Positions 1-5,961 of a DNA stretch of 12,815 nucleotides are shown here, piece by piece (within the stretch, counting starts at the first letter, position 1; each line of letters begins with the position of its first letter). Under the pieces are notes generated by a model. The model was not told the DNA's origin. It worked only from the letters and a program-made list of their open reading frames with translations, and made no database searches. The translations under genes and the position numbers were made by a program. This DNA is from VGBK01 sp964548475 (GTDB lineage Bacteria; Actinomycetota; Acidimicrobiia; Spongiisociales; UBA11373), in the NCBI GenBank assembly GCA_964548475.1, contig CAZJRF010000053.1, positions 1 to 12,815 on the forward strand. Direction: 5' to 3'.

Positions 1-387
1 GGTGATGTGGGGGATCACCTGTACGGTGTCACCGAGGAAGTCGCCGTGGCGCTCCTTCTGAATGACGGCCAGGTACACCGAGCCCGTGGTGACGTTGGAG
101 TCCCGCCGCAGGTTGATGCCCGTAAAGCGCTCGTAGTGCCCGATGTCCAGGTCGGTCTCCCCCCCGTCGTCGGTGACGAACACCTCCCCGGGCGGGAAGG
201 GATTCATGGTCCCCGGATCGACGTGGATGTAGGGGTCGATCTTCTGGTTGACCACTTGCAGGCCGCGCGCTCGCAGCAGGCGGCCCAGGGAGGCGGCGGT
301 GATCCCCTTCCCGAGGCTGGAAACCACCCCGCCGGTGACGAACACGTACTTGGTCAATCCCGCCTGGTCCCCGGTCGGCTGGGGCAT
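1..387 (-). CDS. pyrG: CTP synthase, N-terminal part (cut by window edge)
   Basis: CTP synthase makes CTP from UTP, ATP and glutamine in the cytoplasm, the last step of de novo pyrimidine nucleotide synthesis. Only the first 129 residues of the synthetase domain are present; families run about 540-560 residues, and the rest lies beyond base 1. Visible motifs are KYVFVTGGVVSSLGKGI (residues 13-29, the ATP-binding loop), DPYIHVDPGTM (51-61) and the VTDDGGETDLD / GHYERF block (71-88), all diagnostic of PyrG. The ATG at 387 has GGTGG five bases upstream. An in-frame TTG at 357 would give the usual short (M)TKYVFVTGG start, so the ten residues before it are uncertain. It starts 16 bases after the recN stop, so it is probably the last visible gene of the same operon. 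Identity is very secure; the exact start is not. Confidence 0.96.
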   Translation of the reverse strand, partial: MPQPTGDQAGLTKYVFVTGGVVSSLGKGITAASLGRLLRARGLQVVNQKIDPYIHVDPGTMNPFPPGEVFVTDDGGETDLDIGHYERFTGINLRRDSNVTTGSVYLAVIQKERHGDFLGDTVQVIPHIT

Positions 388-403
388 CGTACCACCGGCC
401 CGG

Positions 404-2035
404 TCAGCCTCCGGAAGACGGGCGCCGGGCCGCCCGGCGGGTGTCGGCCGCCTCGAGAAGCTCCGCGGCGTGACTGCGGCCCCGCTCGCTGGCGGGAAAG
501 CCCGCGAGCATGCGGGTGAGTTCCTCCAGCCTATCAGCGCCCTCCACCGGGCGCACCAGAGCGCGGCTGCCCTGCCGCTCCACTACCAGGTGTGTATCGG
601 CGAAGGCGGCCACCTGGGGCAAGTGGGTCACCACCAGGATCTGGCGCCCGTCCGCCAACGCGGCCAGCTTCTCGCCCATGGCCAGGGCCGTCGCTCCCCC
701 GATGCCGGCGTCGATCTCATCGAAGGCCACCACCGGAGCCTCCCCCGCTCCGGCGGCCAGGTGGACCGCCAGCACCAGGCGGCTCAACTCACCGCCGCTG
801 GCCACCCGCCCGACCGGGCCGGCCTCCAGCGACGCGTCGGAGGAGAACAGCAGCTCGACTCGGTCGGCTCCGGCCGGCCCGGGTGGTGCCGGCGTGACCG
901 GGAGACGGAGCACGGGCGAGCGAAACCCGAGGTCCCGCAGATGACGCCGCGCCACGCGGGCGAGACGGTCCCCGGCGGCGGCGTGCGCGCCGGCCAGGGC
1001 GTTCCCCACCGCGACCAGGGCGGCCTCGGCGCCCGCCGCGTCGGCCTCAAGGGAGTCGGCCCGGGTGAGGAGCCCGGTCAGGCGATCGGCCCGGCCTTGT
1101 GCCTCGGCGCGGAAGGCAACAACCTCCTCGAGCGTGTCGCCGTACTTGCGCTTGAGGTCGGAGAGGGCGGCCAGCCGCTGACGGGCAGTATCGAGTGCAG
1201 CCGGATCCTGGTCCGCTTCGTCGCGGCGCCGCCGGAGGTCGTCGGCCAGGTCGGCGGCCTCGGCGGCCAGGCCGGCGGCGCGTTGGGCAGGCTCGACCAG
1301 CGACGGGTCGAAGGCCGCCACCCGTTGGAGGGCGGCGGCCAGGCCCCGCAGCGCGTCGCCCACGCCGCCGTCGTCGCTGAGTGAGGCATGTCCCTCTGCC
1401 AGCGCCTGGGCGATATCGGCGGCGTGATAGAGCCGCTCGACCTCGGCGGAGAGGGCGAGGTCCTCGCCGGGCACCGGGCTTACGGCGGCGATCTCGCGGG
1501 CCTGATAGAGCGCGAGGTCGAGATCTCGTTCCAAAGCGCGGCGATCGCCCCCGAGGGCCGCCTGGTCGGCTCGCAGGCCGCGCAGCCGCTCCCACGCGGC
1601 CGCGTAGTCCTCTCTGGCTCGGCGGCCGGATCCGTCGAGAGCGGAGTCGATGATCGCCCGCAGCGCCGTGTCGCGGCTGAGGGCCAGGTGCTCATGCTGG
1701 GCCACGATCTCTACCGCGGCTGCCAGCCGCTCCTCGAGCACCCGCCGGGGAACCATGGACCCGTCGAGGTAGGCACGTGAGCCGCCCGGCCCGAGGCGTC
1801 GCGCGACCACCACCTCCTCCGCCCCCAGTCGGAAGCGCCCTTCGATCCGGGCCTCCGGACCGCCCGGACCGACCCGATCACGCCGGGCGGGGTCGCCGCG
1901 CAGCAGCCGGAGTGCTCCCAGCAGGAGGGTCTTGCCGGCTCCGGTCTCACCGGTCACCGCCACCAGGCCGCGCCCGGGGCAAACGCGGGCGTGGGCAATG
2001 AGACCGAGGTTTTCGACCGCCAGCTCGTCAAGCAT
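404..2035 (-). CDS. recN: DNA repair protein RecN (SMC-like ATPase)
   Basis: RecN is a cytoplasmic SMC-family ATPase that acts with RecA in repair of DNA double-strand breaks. The 543-residue protein is complete and near normal family length. It carries Walker A GETGAGKT (29-36), the RecN-type KRKYGDTLEEV segment (295-305) after an Ala/Arg/Glu-rich coiled-coil arm, the ABC signature VASGGELSRL (411-420), Walker B VVAFDEID (435-442) with the D-loop AGIGG, and the switch histidine in VTHLPQVAAF (469-478). The C-terminus ends in a short basic tail. The ATG at 2035 begins MLDELAVENLGLI, the usual RecN start, and overlaps the end of nadK by 8 bases, so translation is probably coupled. The order tlyA-nadK-recN is typical of Actinobacteria. 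No frameshift or missing motif is seen. Confidence 0.97.
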   Translation of the reverse strand: MLDELAVENLGLIAHARVCPGRGLVAVTGETGAGKTLLLGALRLLRGDPARRDRVGPGGPEARIEGRFRLGAEEVVVARRLGPGGSRAYLDGSMVPRRVLEERLAAAVEIVAQHEHLALSRDTALRAIIDSALDGSGRRAREDYAAAWERLRGLRADQAALGGDRRALERDLDLALYQAREIAAVSPVPGEDLALSAEVERLYHAADIAQALAEGHASLSDDGGVGDALRGLAAALQRVAAFDPSLVEPAQRAAGLAAEAADLADDLRRRRDEADQDPAALDTARQRLAALSDLKRKYGDTLEEVVAFRAEAQGRADRLTGLLTRADSLEADAAGAEAALVAVGNALAGAHAAAGDRLARVARRHLRDLGFRSPVLRLPVTPAPPGPAGADRVELLFSSDASLEAGPVGRVASGGELSRLVLAVHLAAGAGEAPVVAFDEIDAGIGGATALAMGEKLAALADGRQILVVTHLPQVAAFADTHLVVERQGSRALVRPVEGADRLEELTRMLAGFPASERGRSHAAELLEAADTRRAARRPSSGG

Positions 2036-2861
2036 CGTGCAGACGGAACTTCTCTCGCACCGATACGGCGAAGTTGCGGGGCCACAGCTCCACGAATCGC
2101 GCCGGGCGCTCTCCTCGCGCGATCAGAACCTCGCCGCCGGGAGGGAGGACGGTGAGAGTACGGCCGTCCACATTGACTCGGGCTGGGCGGTCGTCGTCCA
2201 CCGAGAGGCGCAGCCGCTGGTCGGCCCGGAGGACGATGGGCCGCCCGAACAGGTTGTGGGGAGCGACCGCGGTGATCACCAGAGCCTCCAGTTGTGGGTC
2301 CACCAGAGGCCCACCGGCCGAGAAGGTGTAAGCCGTGGAGCCCGTCGGGGTGGCCACCACCACGCCGTCGGCGCGGTAGGAGACCAGGTGCTCGGCCTCG
2401 ACCTGTACGGAGATCTTGACCACGTGCTGGCTCACCGCCTTCTCGACCACCACATCGTTGATGCCCACCGCCGCGGGCTTTCCGGCGACCTGGGCCGTCA
2501 AGGTCATCCGGTGGGACTCCACCCACCCGCCCGCGGCGAGGGCGGCGAGGGCTTCGTCGAGGCGGTCGGGTTCCACTCCGGTCAGGAAGCCGAGATGCCC
2601 CGCGTTAAACCCGAGGACGGGCAGATCGGCGGCGAGGCCCACCCGCACGGCCTCAAGCACCGTGCCGTCGCCCCCTACGGCCACCACCACGTCGGCCTCG
2701 ACGGGGCGCCCGGGAAGGCGCACCGAGGTCCCCGGGACGCGCGCGGCGTCGGCGGGCTGAGCCGAGACCCGGATTCCTCGCCGTGCCGCCCGGGCGGTCA
2801 GGTCGGCGGCCAGTTCGGCCGCTCTCTCGCGATCAGGGTGAAGGACCAGGGCAAGCTTCAT
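2028..2861 (-). CDS. nadK: NAD kinase
   Basis: This enzyme phosphorylates NAD at the 2'-OH of the adenosine ribose to make NADP, using ATP or polyphosphate. It is cytoplasmic and the only de novo source of NADP. The protein has 277 residues. The hallmark GGDGT is at 63-67, with the FNAGHLGFLTG block (85-95), GINDVVVEK (133-141, substrate-binding Asn-Asp) and DGVVVATPTGSTAY (165-178). The ATG at 2861 was chosen because it gives the usual NadK beginning (MKLALVLHPDRE) and forms an ATGA overlap with the tlyA stop. The open frame continues much further upstream, but only as a shadow of tlyA. The 3' end overlaps recN by 8 bases. The gene therefore sits in the middle of a translationally coupled tlyA-nadK-recN operon. 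Confidence 0.97.
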   Translation of the reverse strand: MKLALVLHPDRERAAELAADLTARAARRGIRVSAQPADAARVPGTSVRLPGRPVEADVVVAVGGDGTVLEAVRVGLAADLPVLGFNAGHLGFLTGVEPDRLDEALAALAAGGWVESHRMTLTAQVAGKPAAVGINDVVVEKAVSQHVVKISVQVEAEHLVSYRADGVVVATPTGSTAYTFSAGGPLVDPQLEALVITAVAPHNLFGRPIVLRADQRLRLSVDDDRPARVNVDGRTLTVLPPGGEVLIARGERPARFVELWPRNFAVSVREKFRLHDA

Positions 2862-3640
2862 GACGTCACCGCCCCGTCGATCGCGTCCGCGGGGAGGCCG
2901 TCGGCCGCCCCGAGGCGGCCGTGCAGGAAGAACTCGCGATTGCCGGAGGCGCCGGTGATGGGCGAACGACAGACGGCGAGCGGGCCGATGCCGGCTTCCT
3001 GCAGGGCCCGCGCCACGTGCCGGATGGCCGCCGCGTGCAGATGCAGGCTGGTGACCAGGCCGCCGCGGCCCACCTTGTCCCGGCCGACCTCGAACTGCGG
3101 TTTCACGAGGACAACGTAGTCGGTGTGCGGGCGCCCGCAAGCAGCCAGGTTGGCCGCCAGCAGGGACACGGAGATGAAAGACACATCGACGGTGGCCAGG
3201 TCGAAGGGTGCTCCCAGGGCGGCGGGGTCGGCCGTGCGGAAGTTGGTCCGATCGAACACAACGACATGGGGATCGGAGCGGATCCTCCAATCGAGTTGAC
3301 CGTACCCGACATCCACGGCAGTCACTGCGGCCGCCCCGCCGGTGAGCAGCACGTCGGTGAAACCGCCGGTAGAGGCGCCTACATCGAGGCAGCGGCACCC
3401 GGCCGGATCCAGCCGGAAGGCAGCCAGGGCACCGGCCAGCTTGATGCCGCCGCGGCCGGCCCACCGTCGACCCTCGCCCGCCAGAGCGACCGGGACCTCC
3501 TCATCCACCAGGGTGGCCGCCCGGTGGGCGGGCAGGCCCCGCACCAGCACCCGTCCCTCGCCGATGGCTCGCTGCGCGGCCGTCCGGCTGGGCAAGAGCC
3601 CGCGCCGCACCAACTCCAGGTCGAGCCGGCGGCGCGTCAG
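2858..3640 (-). CDS. tlyA: TlyA family rRNA 2'-O-methyltransferase (hemolysin A family)
   Basis: TlyA-family enzymes methylate ribose 2'-OH groups of rRNA (16S C1409 and 23S C1920 in mycobacteria) with SAM, which sets capreomycin sensitivity. The N-terminus is an S4 RNA-binding domain (about 1-55), followed by a linker and an FtsJ-like Rossmann methyltransferase domain. The SAM motif is LDVGASTGGFTD (85-96). Candidate K-D-K-E catalytic residues are K67, D152, K180 and E236, each exactly two positions before those I recall for the M. tuberculosis protein. The first conventional start candidates are TTG 3613 and GTG 3610, but these would delete TRRRLDLE, which matches the conserved start of the S4 domain. 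The frame upstream of CTG 3640 has no ATG/GTG/TTG near it, so I place the start at CTG 3640, overlapping the 42-aa ORF stop as CTGA. Function is secure; the start is inference. Length is 260 residues. Confidence 0.9.
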   Translation of the reverse strand: MTRRRLDLELVRRGLLPSRTAAQRAIGEGRVLVRGLPAHRAATLVDEEVPVALAGEGRRWAGRGGIKLAGALAAFRLDPAGCRCLDVGASTGGFTDVLLTGGAAAVTAVDVGYGQLDWRIRSDPHVVVFDRTNFRTADPAALGAPFDLATVDVSFISVSLLAANLAACGRPHTDYVVLVKPQFEVGRDKVGRGGLVTSLHLHAAAIRHVARALQEAGIGPLAVCRSPITGASGNREFFLHGRLGAADGLPADAIDGAVTS

Positions 3641-3765
3641 TGCTCGGCCCCGGGGTCGAGCCCGTGGGCCAGCACCCGGGCCACGGCCTCGGCCAGGTCG
3701 GGAGCGTCGGCGGGGTCGGCGGCGTCGAGCTCGTGGAGAAGGGAGTCGATGCGCGTAGAATCCAT
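3637..3765 (-). CDS. 42-aa conserved-position small protein upstream of tlyA
   Basis: A short ORF encoding 42 residues, beginning MDSTRIDSLLHELDAAD and ending GLDPGAEH. Nearly every codon has G or C in third position, as in neighbouring real genes. It is rich in Asp, Ala and Leu and likely forms one or two amphipathic helices; no motif identifies a function. In M. tuberculosis a small hypothetical gene (Rv1693) sits in the same place, between the HAD phosphatase Rv1692 and tlyA, so this is probably its positional counterpart; I did not verify sequence similarity. Its stop overlaps the proposed CTG start of tlyA, suggesting translational coupling. There is no Shine-Dalgarno at good spacing, but a GATAAT box ends seven bases before the ATG, which would suit a leaderless mRNA. 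An overlapping ATG at 3773 in another frame gives a Pro/Ser/Thr-rich shadow and was not chosen. Confidence 0.65.
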   Translation of the reverse strand: MDSTRIDSLLHELDAADPADAPDLAEAVARVLAHGLDPGAEH

Positions 3766-3771
3766 AACGCC

Positions 3772-3777
3772 ATTATC
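3772..3777 (-). promoter_or_regulatory. Putative -10 box (GATAAT) for the small ORF-tlyA-nadK-recN operon, leaderless
   Basis: GATAAT on the minus strand fits the actinobacterial -10 pattern. It ends six bases before the A of the ATG at 3765, so transcription would begin at or next to the start codon, giving a leaderless transcript. No convincing -35 is seen. The GGAGG just upstream on the same strand is too far (about 12 bases) from that ATG for a strong SD. Confidence 0.4.
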
Positions 3778-3803
3778 CCTCCGCGCGGCGACAGGAAGCG
3801 GAT

Positions 3804-4550
3804 TTGCTACCCCTTCGCGACGTCAATCCAACCCGGGCACGGCCGATCATCACCTGGGCCGTCATCGTGGGCTGCGCGGTGGTCTTCTTCGCTCTCCAGC
3901 CGCCGAGCGGGTCCCAGGAGGAAATCGAGTTCCTCTACGAGCGCGCCGCCATCGCCTGCGAGCTCACCACCGGCACCCCGCTGGACCTGGACGAGATCAA
4001 CGGGGAGTTCTGCCTGGACGAGCCCGGGGATCCCTACTTCTCGGACAAGAACATATGGCTGGCCGCCGGAGTGTCGATGTTCCTGCACGGGGGCATCGCC
4101 CACCTTCTCTTCAACATGTGGAGCCTGTGGATCTTCGGCAACAACGTCGAAGAGGCATTCGGGCCGCTCGCCTACCTCCTCTTCTACGGAGCGTCGGGGG
4201 TGGCTGCCACCGCCGGGTTCGTCTGGGCCAATCCCGACACGACCGTGCCGCTGGTGGGGGCGAGCGGGGCGATTGCCGGGGTGATGGGCGCCTACCTGGT
4301 GCTCTTCCCACGCCACCTGGTGTTGACGCTGGTCGTCTTTTGGGTCGTGGCCGTTCCGGCGGTTGTCTTCCTGGGGATCTGGTTCGTCAGCCAGTTCCTC
4401 TTCGTCGACGCCGCGGCGGGGATTGCCTGGGAGGCGCACGTGGCCGGGTTCCTCTTCGGGGTGCTGGTGGCCCTGCCGCTTCGGCGGAGGCTGCTGGCCA
4501 ACACCCTGAACCCCGATCCGCGGGTCCGAATGGTCTCGGCGGCGCGCTGA
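3804..4550 (+). CDS. Rhomboid family intramembrane serine protease
   Basis: A polytopic membrane protein of 248 residues that would cleave substrates within the membrane. It starts LPLRDVNPTR, the usual actinobacterial rhomboid opening, from a TTG at 3804 with AGGAA six bases upstream. The first membrane segment is about 14-32. The HGGIAHLLFNMWSLWIFGNNVE block (95-116) is the conserved rhomboid region. The catalytic serine is Ser154 in GASGAIAG, and its partner is His212 in AHVAGFLFG near the last membrane segment; both dyad residues are intact. The loop between the first two membrane segments (about 35-82) is long and acidic, with Cys52 and Cys70. The gene is the only one on the plus strand. 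It diverges from the tlyA operon with 38 bases between starts and converges on the HAD gene with 21 bases between stops. Natural substrates cannot be told from the sequence. Confidence 0.93.
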   Translation: MLPLRDVNPTRARPIITWAVIVGCAVVFFALQPPSGSQEEIEFLYERAAIACELTTGTPLDLDEINGEFCLDEPGDPYFSDKNIWLAAGVSMFLHGGIAHLLFNMWSLWIFGNNVEEAFGPLAYLLFYGASGVAATAGFVWANPDTTVPLVGASGAIAGVMGAYLVLFPRHLVLTLVVFWVVAVPAVVFLGIWFVSQFLFVDAAAGIAWEAHVAGFLFGVLVALPLRRRLLANTLNPDPRVRMVSAAR

Positions 4551-4571
4551 CAGGCCGGCAGAGCCCCGATC

Positions 4572-5369
4572 TCAGGCGGGAAGATGGGCCGGGAGGTCGG
4601 CCAGGCTGGCCAGAACCAGGTCGGGGCGGAGATCCGCGGGCACTTCGTCGACGGCGCCCACCACGCCGGTGAGGACGAGCACCGTCGTCCATCCTTCGTC
4701 TTGCCCCAGCGCGAGGTCAGTCTCCGGGCGATCACCGACGACCCAGGTAGGTCCGGCGCCCAGGCGACGGCGGACGGCCTCCCGCATGGGGCGGTGCGGC
4801 TTCCCCACGACTTCCGCGCGACGGCCGGTGGCAGTCTCCAGGGCCGCCACGATTGCCCCGCCCCCTGGCCAGAGGCCCGTCTCAGTCGGATAAGTGGGGT
4901 CCCGATTGCAGGCCACGAACCGAGCCCCCCGGAGCACAGCCGAGGAGGCAGCGCGGAGATGGTCGTAGGTGAGCCGCCGGTCGAGCCCCACCACCACGGT
5001 GCGCGCGCGGCCGGGGTCGTCGGTCAGGGGCAGCCCGTGCAGCGACAGAGTCGCTCCCAGGCCTTCTTCGCCGACCACCAGGATCGGTGTGTCGGCGGGT
5101 GTCAGGATCTCCGCCGCGGCCATGGCCGAGGTGACGACCTGTGAGGCGTCGGCCGGATACCCGGCGACGGCCGTGATGTGTGCCGCTACAGCCTCGGGGG
5201 TGCGGATGGGAGCATTGGTGGCGAAGACCAGCAGGTACCCCCGCCGTTCGATCTCCGCCAGCGATTCCCCGGCACCCGGCAGGGCGGTGTCGGCCAGGTA
5301 CACCACCCCGTCGAGATCACAGACCACATTGCCGGGGGTTCCTCCGGGAGGCCGCGGCGGGCGGGTCAT
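4572..5369 (-). CDS. HAD-IIA (NagD-like) phosphatase, Rv1692-type glycerol-3-phosphate phosphatase
   Basis: A 265-residue HAD-superfamily hydrolase. Motif I is CDLDGVVYL with nucleophile Asp18 and acid/base Asp20. Motif II is FATNAPIRTPEAV (Thr51-Asn52), motif III is Lys190 in GKPHRP, and motif IV is VVGDRPETDLALG (Asp213, Asp218). The large cap between motifs II and III is the type IIA (NagD/p-nitrophenyl phosphatase) form. The M. tuberculosis protein at the same place before tlyA, Rv1692, is reported to dephosphorylate glycerol 3-phosphate in phospholipid recycling; the same role here is inferred from family and neighbourhood. The ATG at 5369 was chosen because the catalytic domain begins just after it; the open frame upstream runs into the DUF4193 gene. 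It lies 58 bases downstream of DUF4193 on the same strand, so the two may be cotranscribed. Exact substrate is uncertain. Confidence 0.88.
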   Translation of the reverse strand: MTRPPRPPGGTPGNVVCDLDGVVYLADTALPGAGESLAEIERRGYLLVFATNAPIRTPEAVAAHITAVAGYPADASQVVTSAMAAAEILTPADTPILVVGEEGLGATLSLHGLPLTDDPGRARTVVVGLDRRLTYDHLRAASSAVLRGARFVACNRDPTYPTETGLWPGGGAIVAALETATGRRAEVVGKPHRPMREAVRRRLGAGPTWVVGDRPETDLALGQDEGWTTVLVLTGVVGAVDEVPADLRPDLVLASLADLPAHLPA

Positions 5370-5427
5370 CCAGAGACCCCCGATGTGCCCGGGCCCCGGC
5401 CGCCCCCTTCCCGCGAGGCTGCGGGGC

Positions 5428-5904
5428 TCACACGCAATCCCGGCAGAGGTTCCTCCGCTTGTCCGCCAACTGGGTGATCCGCTTGACCAGGAAGCACCCA
5501 CTGCACACGAACTCGTCCTCACCCACCGCGGTCGGCCCCAGCTCGAGCTCGATGGCCTCGCGCCGCAGCTGCCGCAGTTCCTCGACCTCGTCCACGGGCA
5601 GCGACTCGGCAGCCTCATCCTCGGTCAACATGTCGAGCTCTTCGGCCTCAAGCTCGTCGAGGGCTTCCTCGTCGCTGTCCTCCTCCTCTCCCTCCTCCTT
5701 CTCCTCTCCCTCCCCCTCCTCGTAGGACTCCTCCTCGAAGGCTTCCTCTTTCTCTTCCTCTTCCTCCTCGTCGTCTTCGACGACGCTGAAGTCGGGCTCG
5801 GCCTCCTCCTCGACCTCGTCGATGTCCTGTTCGGGCCAGCCCTCTTCCTGGGGCTCTTCGTCGTCGAAGTCGTCCTCAGGTGACCGGGTTCGGGGGGGAA
5901 CCAT
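5428..5904 (-). CDS. DUF4193-type zinc-ribbon protein with a long acidic N-terminal extension
   Basis: The C-terminal 30 residues hold a CxxC...CxxC zinc ribbon: Cys134/Cys137 in EFVCSGCFLVKR and Cys154/Cys157 in the terminal NLCRDCV. This matches the FTCSSCFLV...CRDC end that I recall for the actinobacterial DUF4193 family, whose function is not established. Family members are about 100 residues; this one has 158 because residues 10-118 are a hyperacidic tract. I count 55 Asp/Glu among residues 11-100 (about 61%), with almost no basic residues. A helical segment rich in Glu, Leu and Arg (104-121) precedes the ribbon. The ATG at 5904 has a strong GAGGAG Shine-Dalgarno four bases upstream and a TATACT box further up. 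The next gene downstream is the HAD phosphatase. Acidic tails of this kind can mimic nucleic acid or bind basic proteins, but that is speculation here. Confidence 0.85.
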   Translation of the reverse strand: MVPPRTRSPEDDFDDEEPQEEGWPEQDIDEVEEEAEPDFSVVEDDEEEEEEKEEAFEEESYEEGEGEEKEEGEEEDSDEEALDELEAEELDMLTEDEAAESLPVDEVEELRQLRREAIELELGPTAVGEDEFVCSGCFLVKRITQLADKRRNLCRDCV

Positions 5905-5930
5905 GCGACTCCTCTGCCAGGGCGGGCGGG

Positions 5931-5936
5931 AGTATA
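5931..5936 (-). promoter_or_regulatory. Putative -10 box (TATACT) for the DUF4193 gene
   Basis: TATACT on the minus strand lies 26 bases before the ATG at 5904, leaving room for a short leader with the GAGGAG ribosome site. It lies in the 57-base gap after the lipid-kinase gene. No -35 at 16-18 bases is convincing: a TTGAGC exists, but 23 bases away. Confidence 0.4.
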
Positions 5937-5961
5937 GGGGGCGGCGGCAGCCGCCGGGGGC

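Noticed and set aside
248..1384. Long plus-strand open frame (378 codons) opposite recN
   Set aside because: It is fully antisense to recN, whose motifs are unambiguous, and the translated product is Gly/Arg/Pro-rich with no recognisable domain; this is typical of high-GC shadow frames.
1932..4672. Two overlapping plus-strand frames (1932-3119 and 2921-4672) opposite nadK/tlyA and reaching into the rhomboid gene
   Set aside because: Both are antisense to, or out of frame with, secure genes and show no family motif.
5410..5425. Short hairpin (CCCGC / GCGGG, 5 bp) just after the DUF4193 stop as a terminator
   Set aside because: Stem is short, no T-run follows, and such stems are frequent by chance at this GC content; the HAD gene is probably read through.
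4969..5883. Plus-strand frame with a very Leu/Phe/Val-rich C-terminus that looks like a membrane protein
   Set aside because: The hydrophobic stretch is simply the complement of the Glu/Asp codons of the acidic DUF4193 gene (GAG/GAA read as CTC/TTC); the rest is antisense to the HAD gene.
5942..5956. CGGCGGC-A-GCCGCCG palindrome between the lipid kinase and DUF4193 genes
   Set aside because: A single-base centre leaves only a weak hairpin and low-complexity GGC repeats explain it; it could be a terminator but support is thin.
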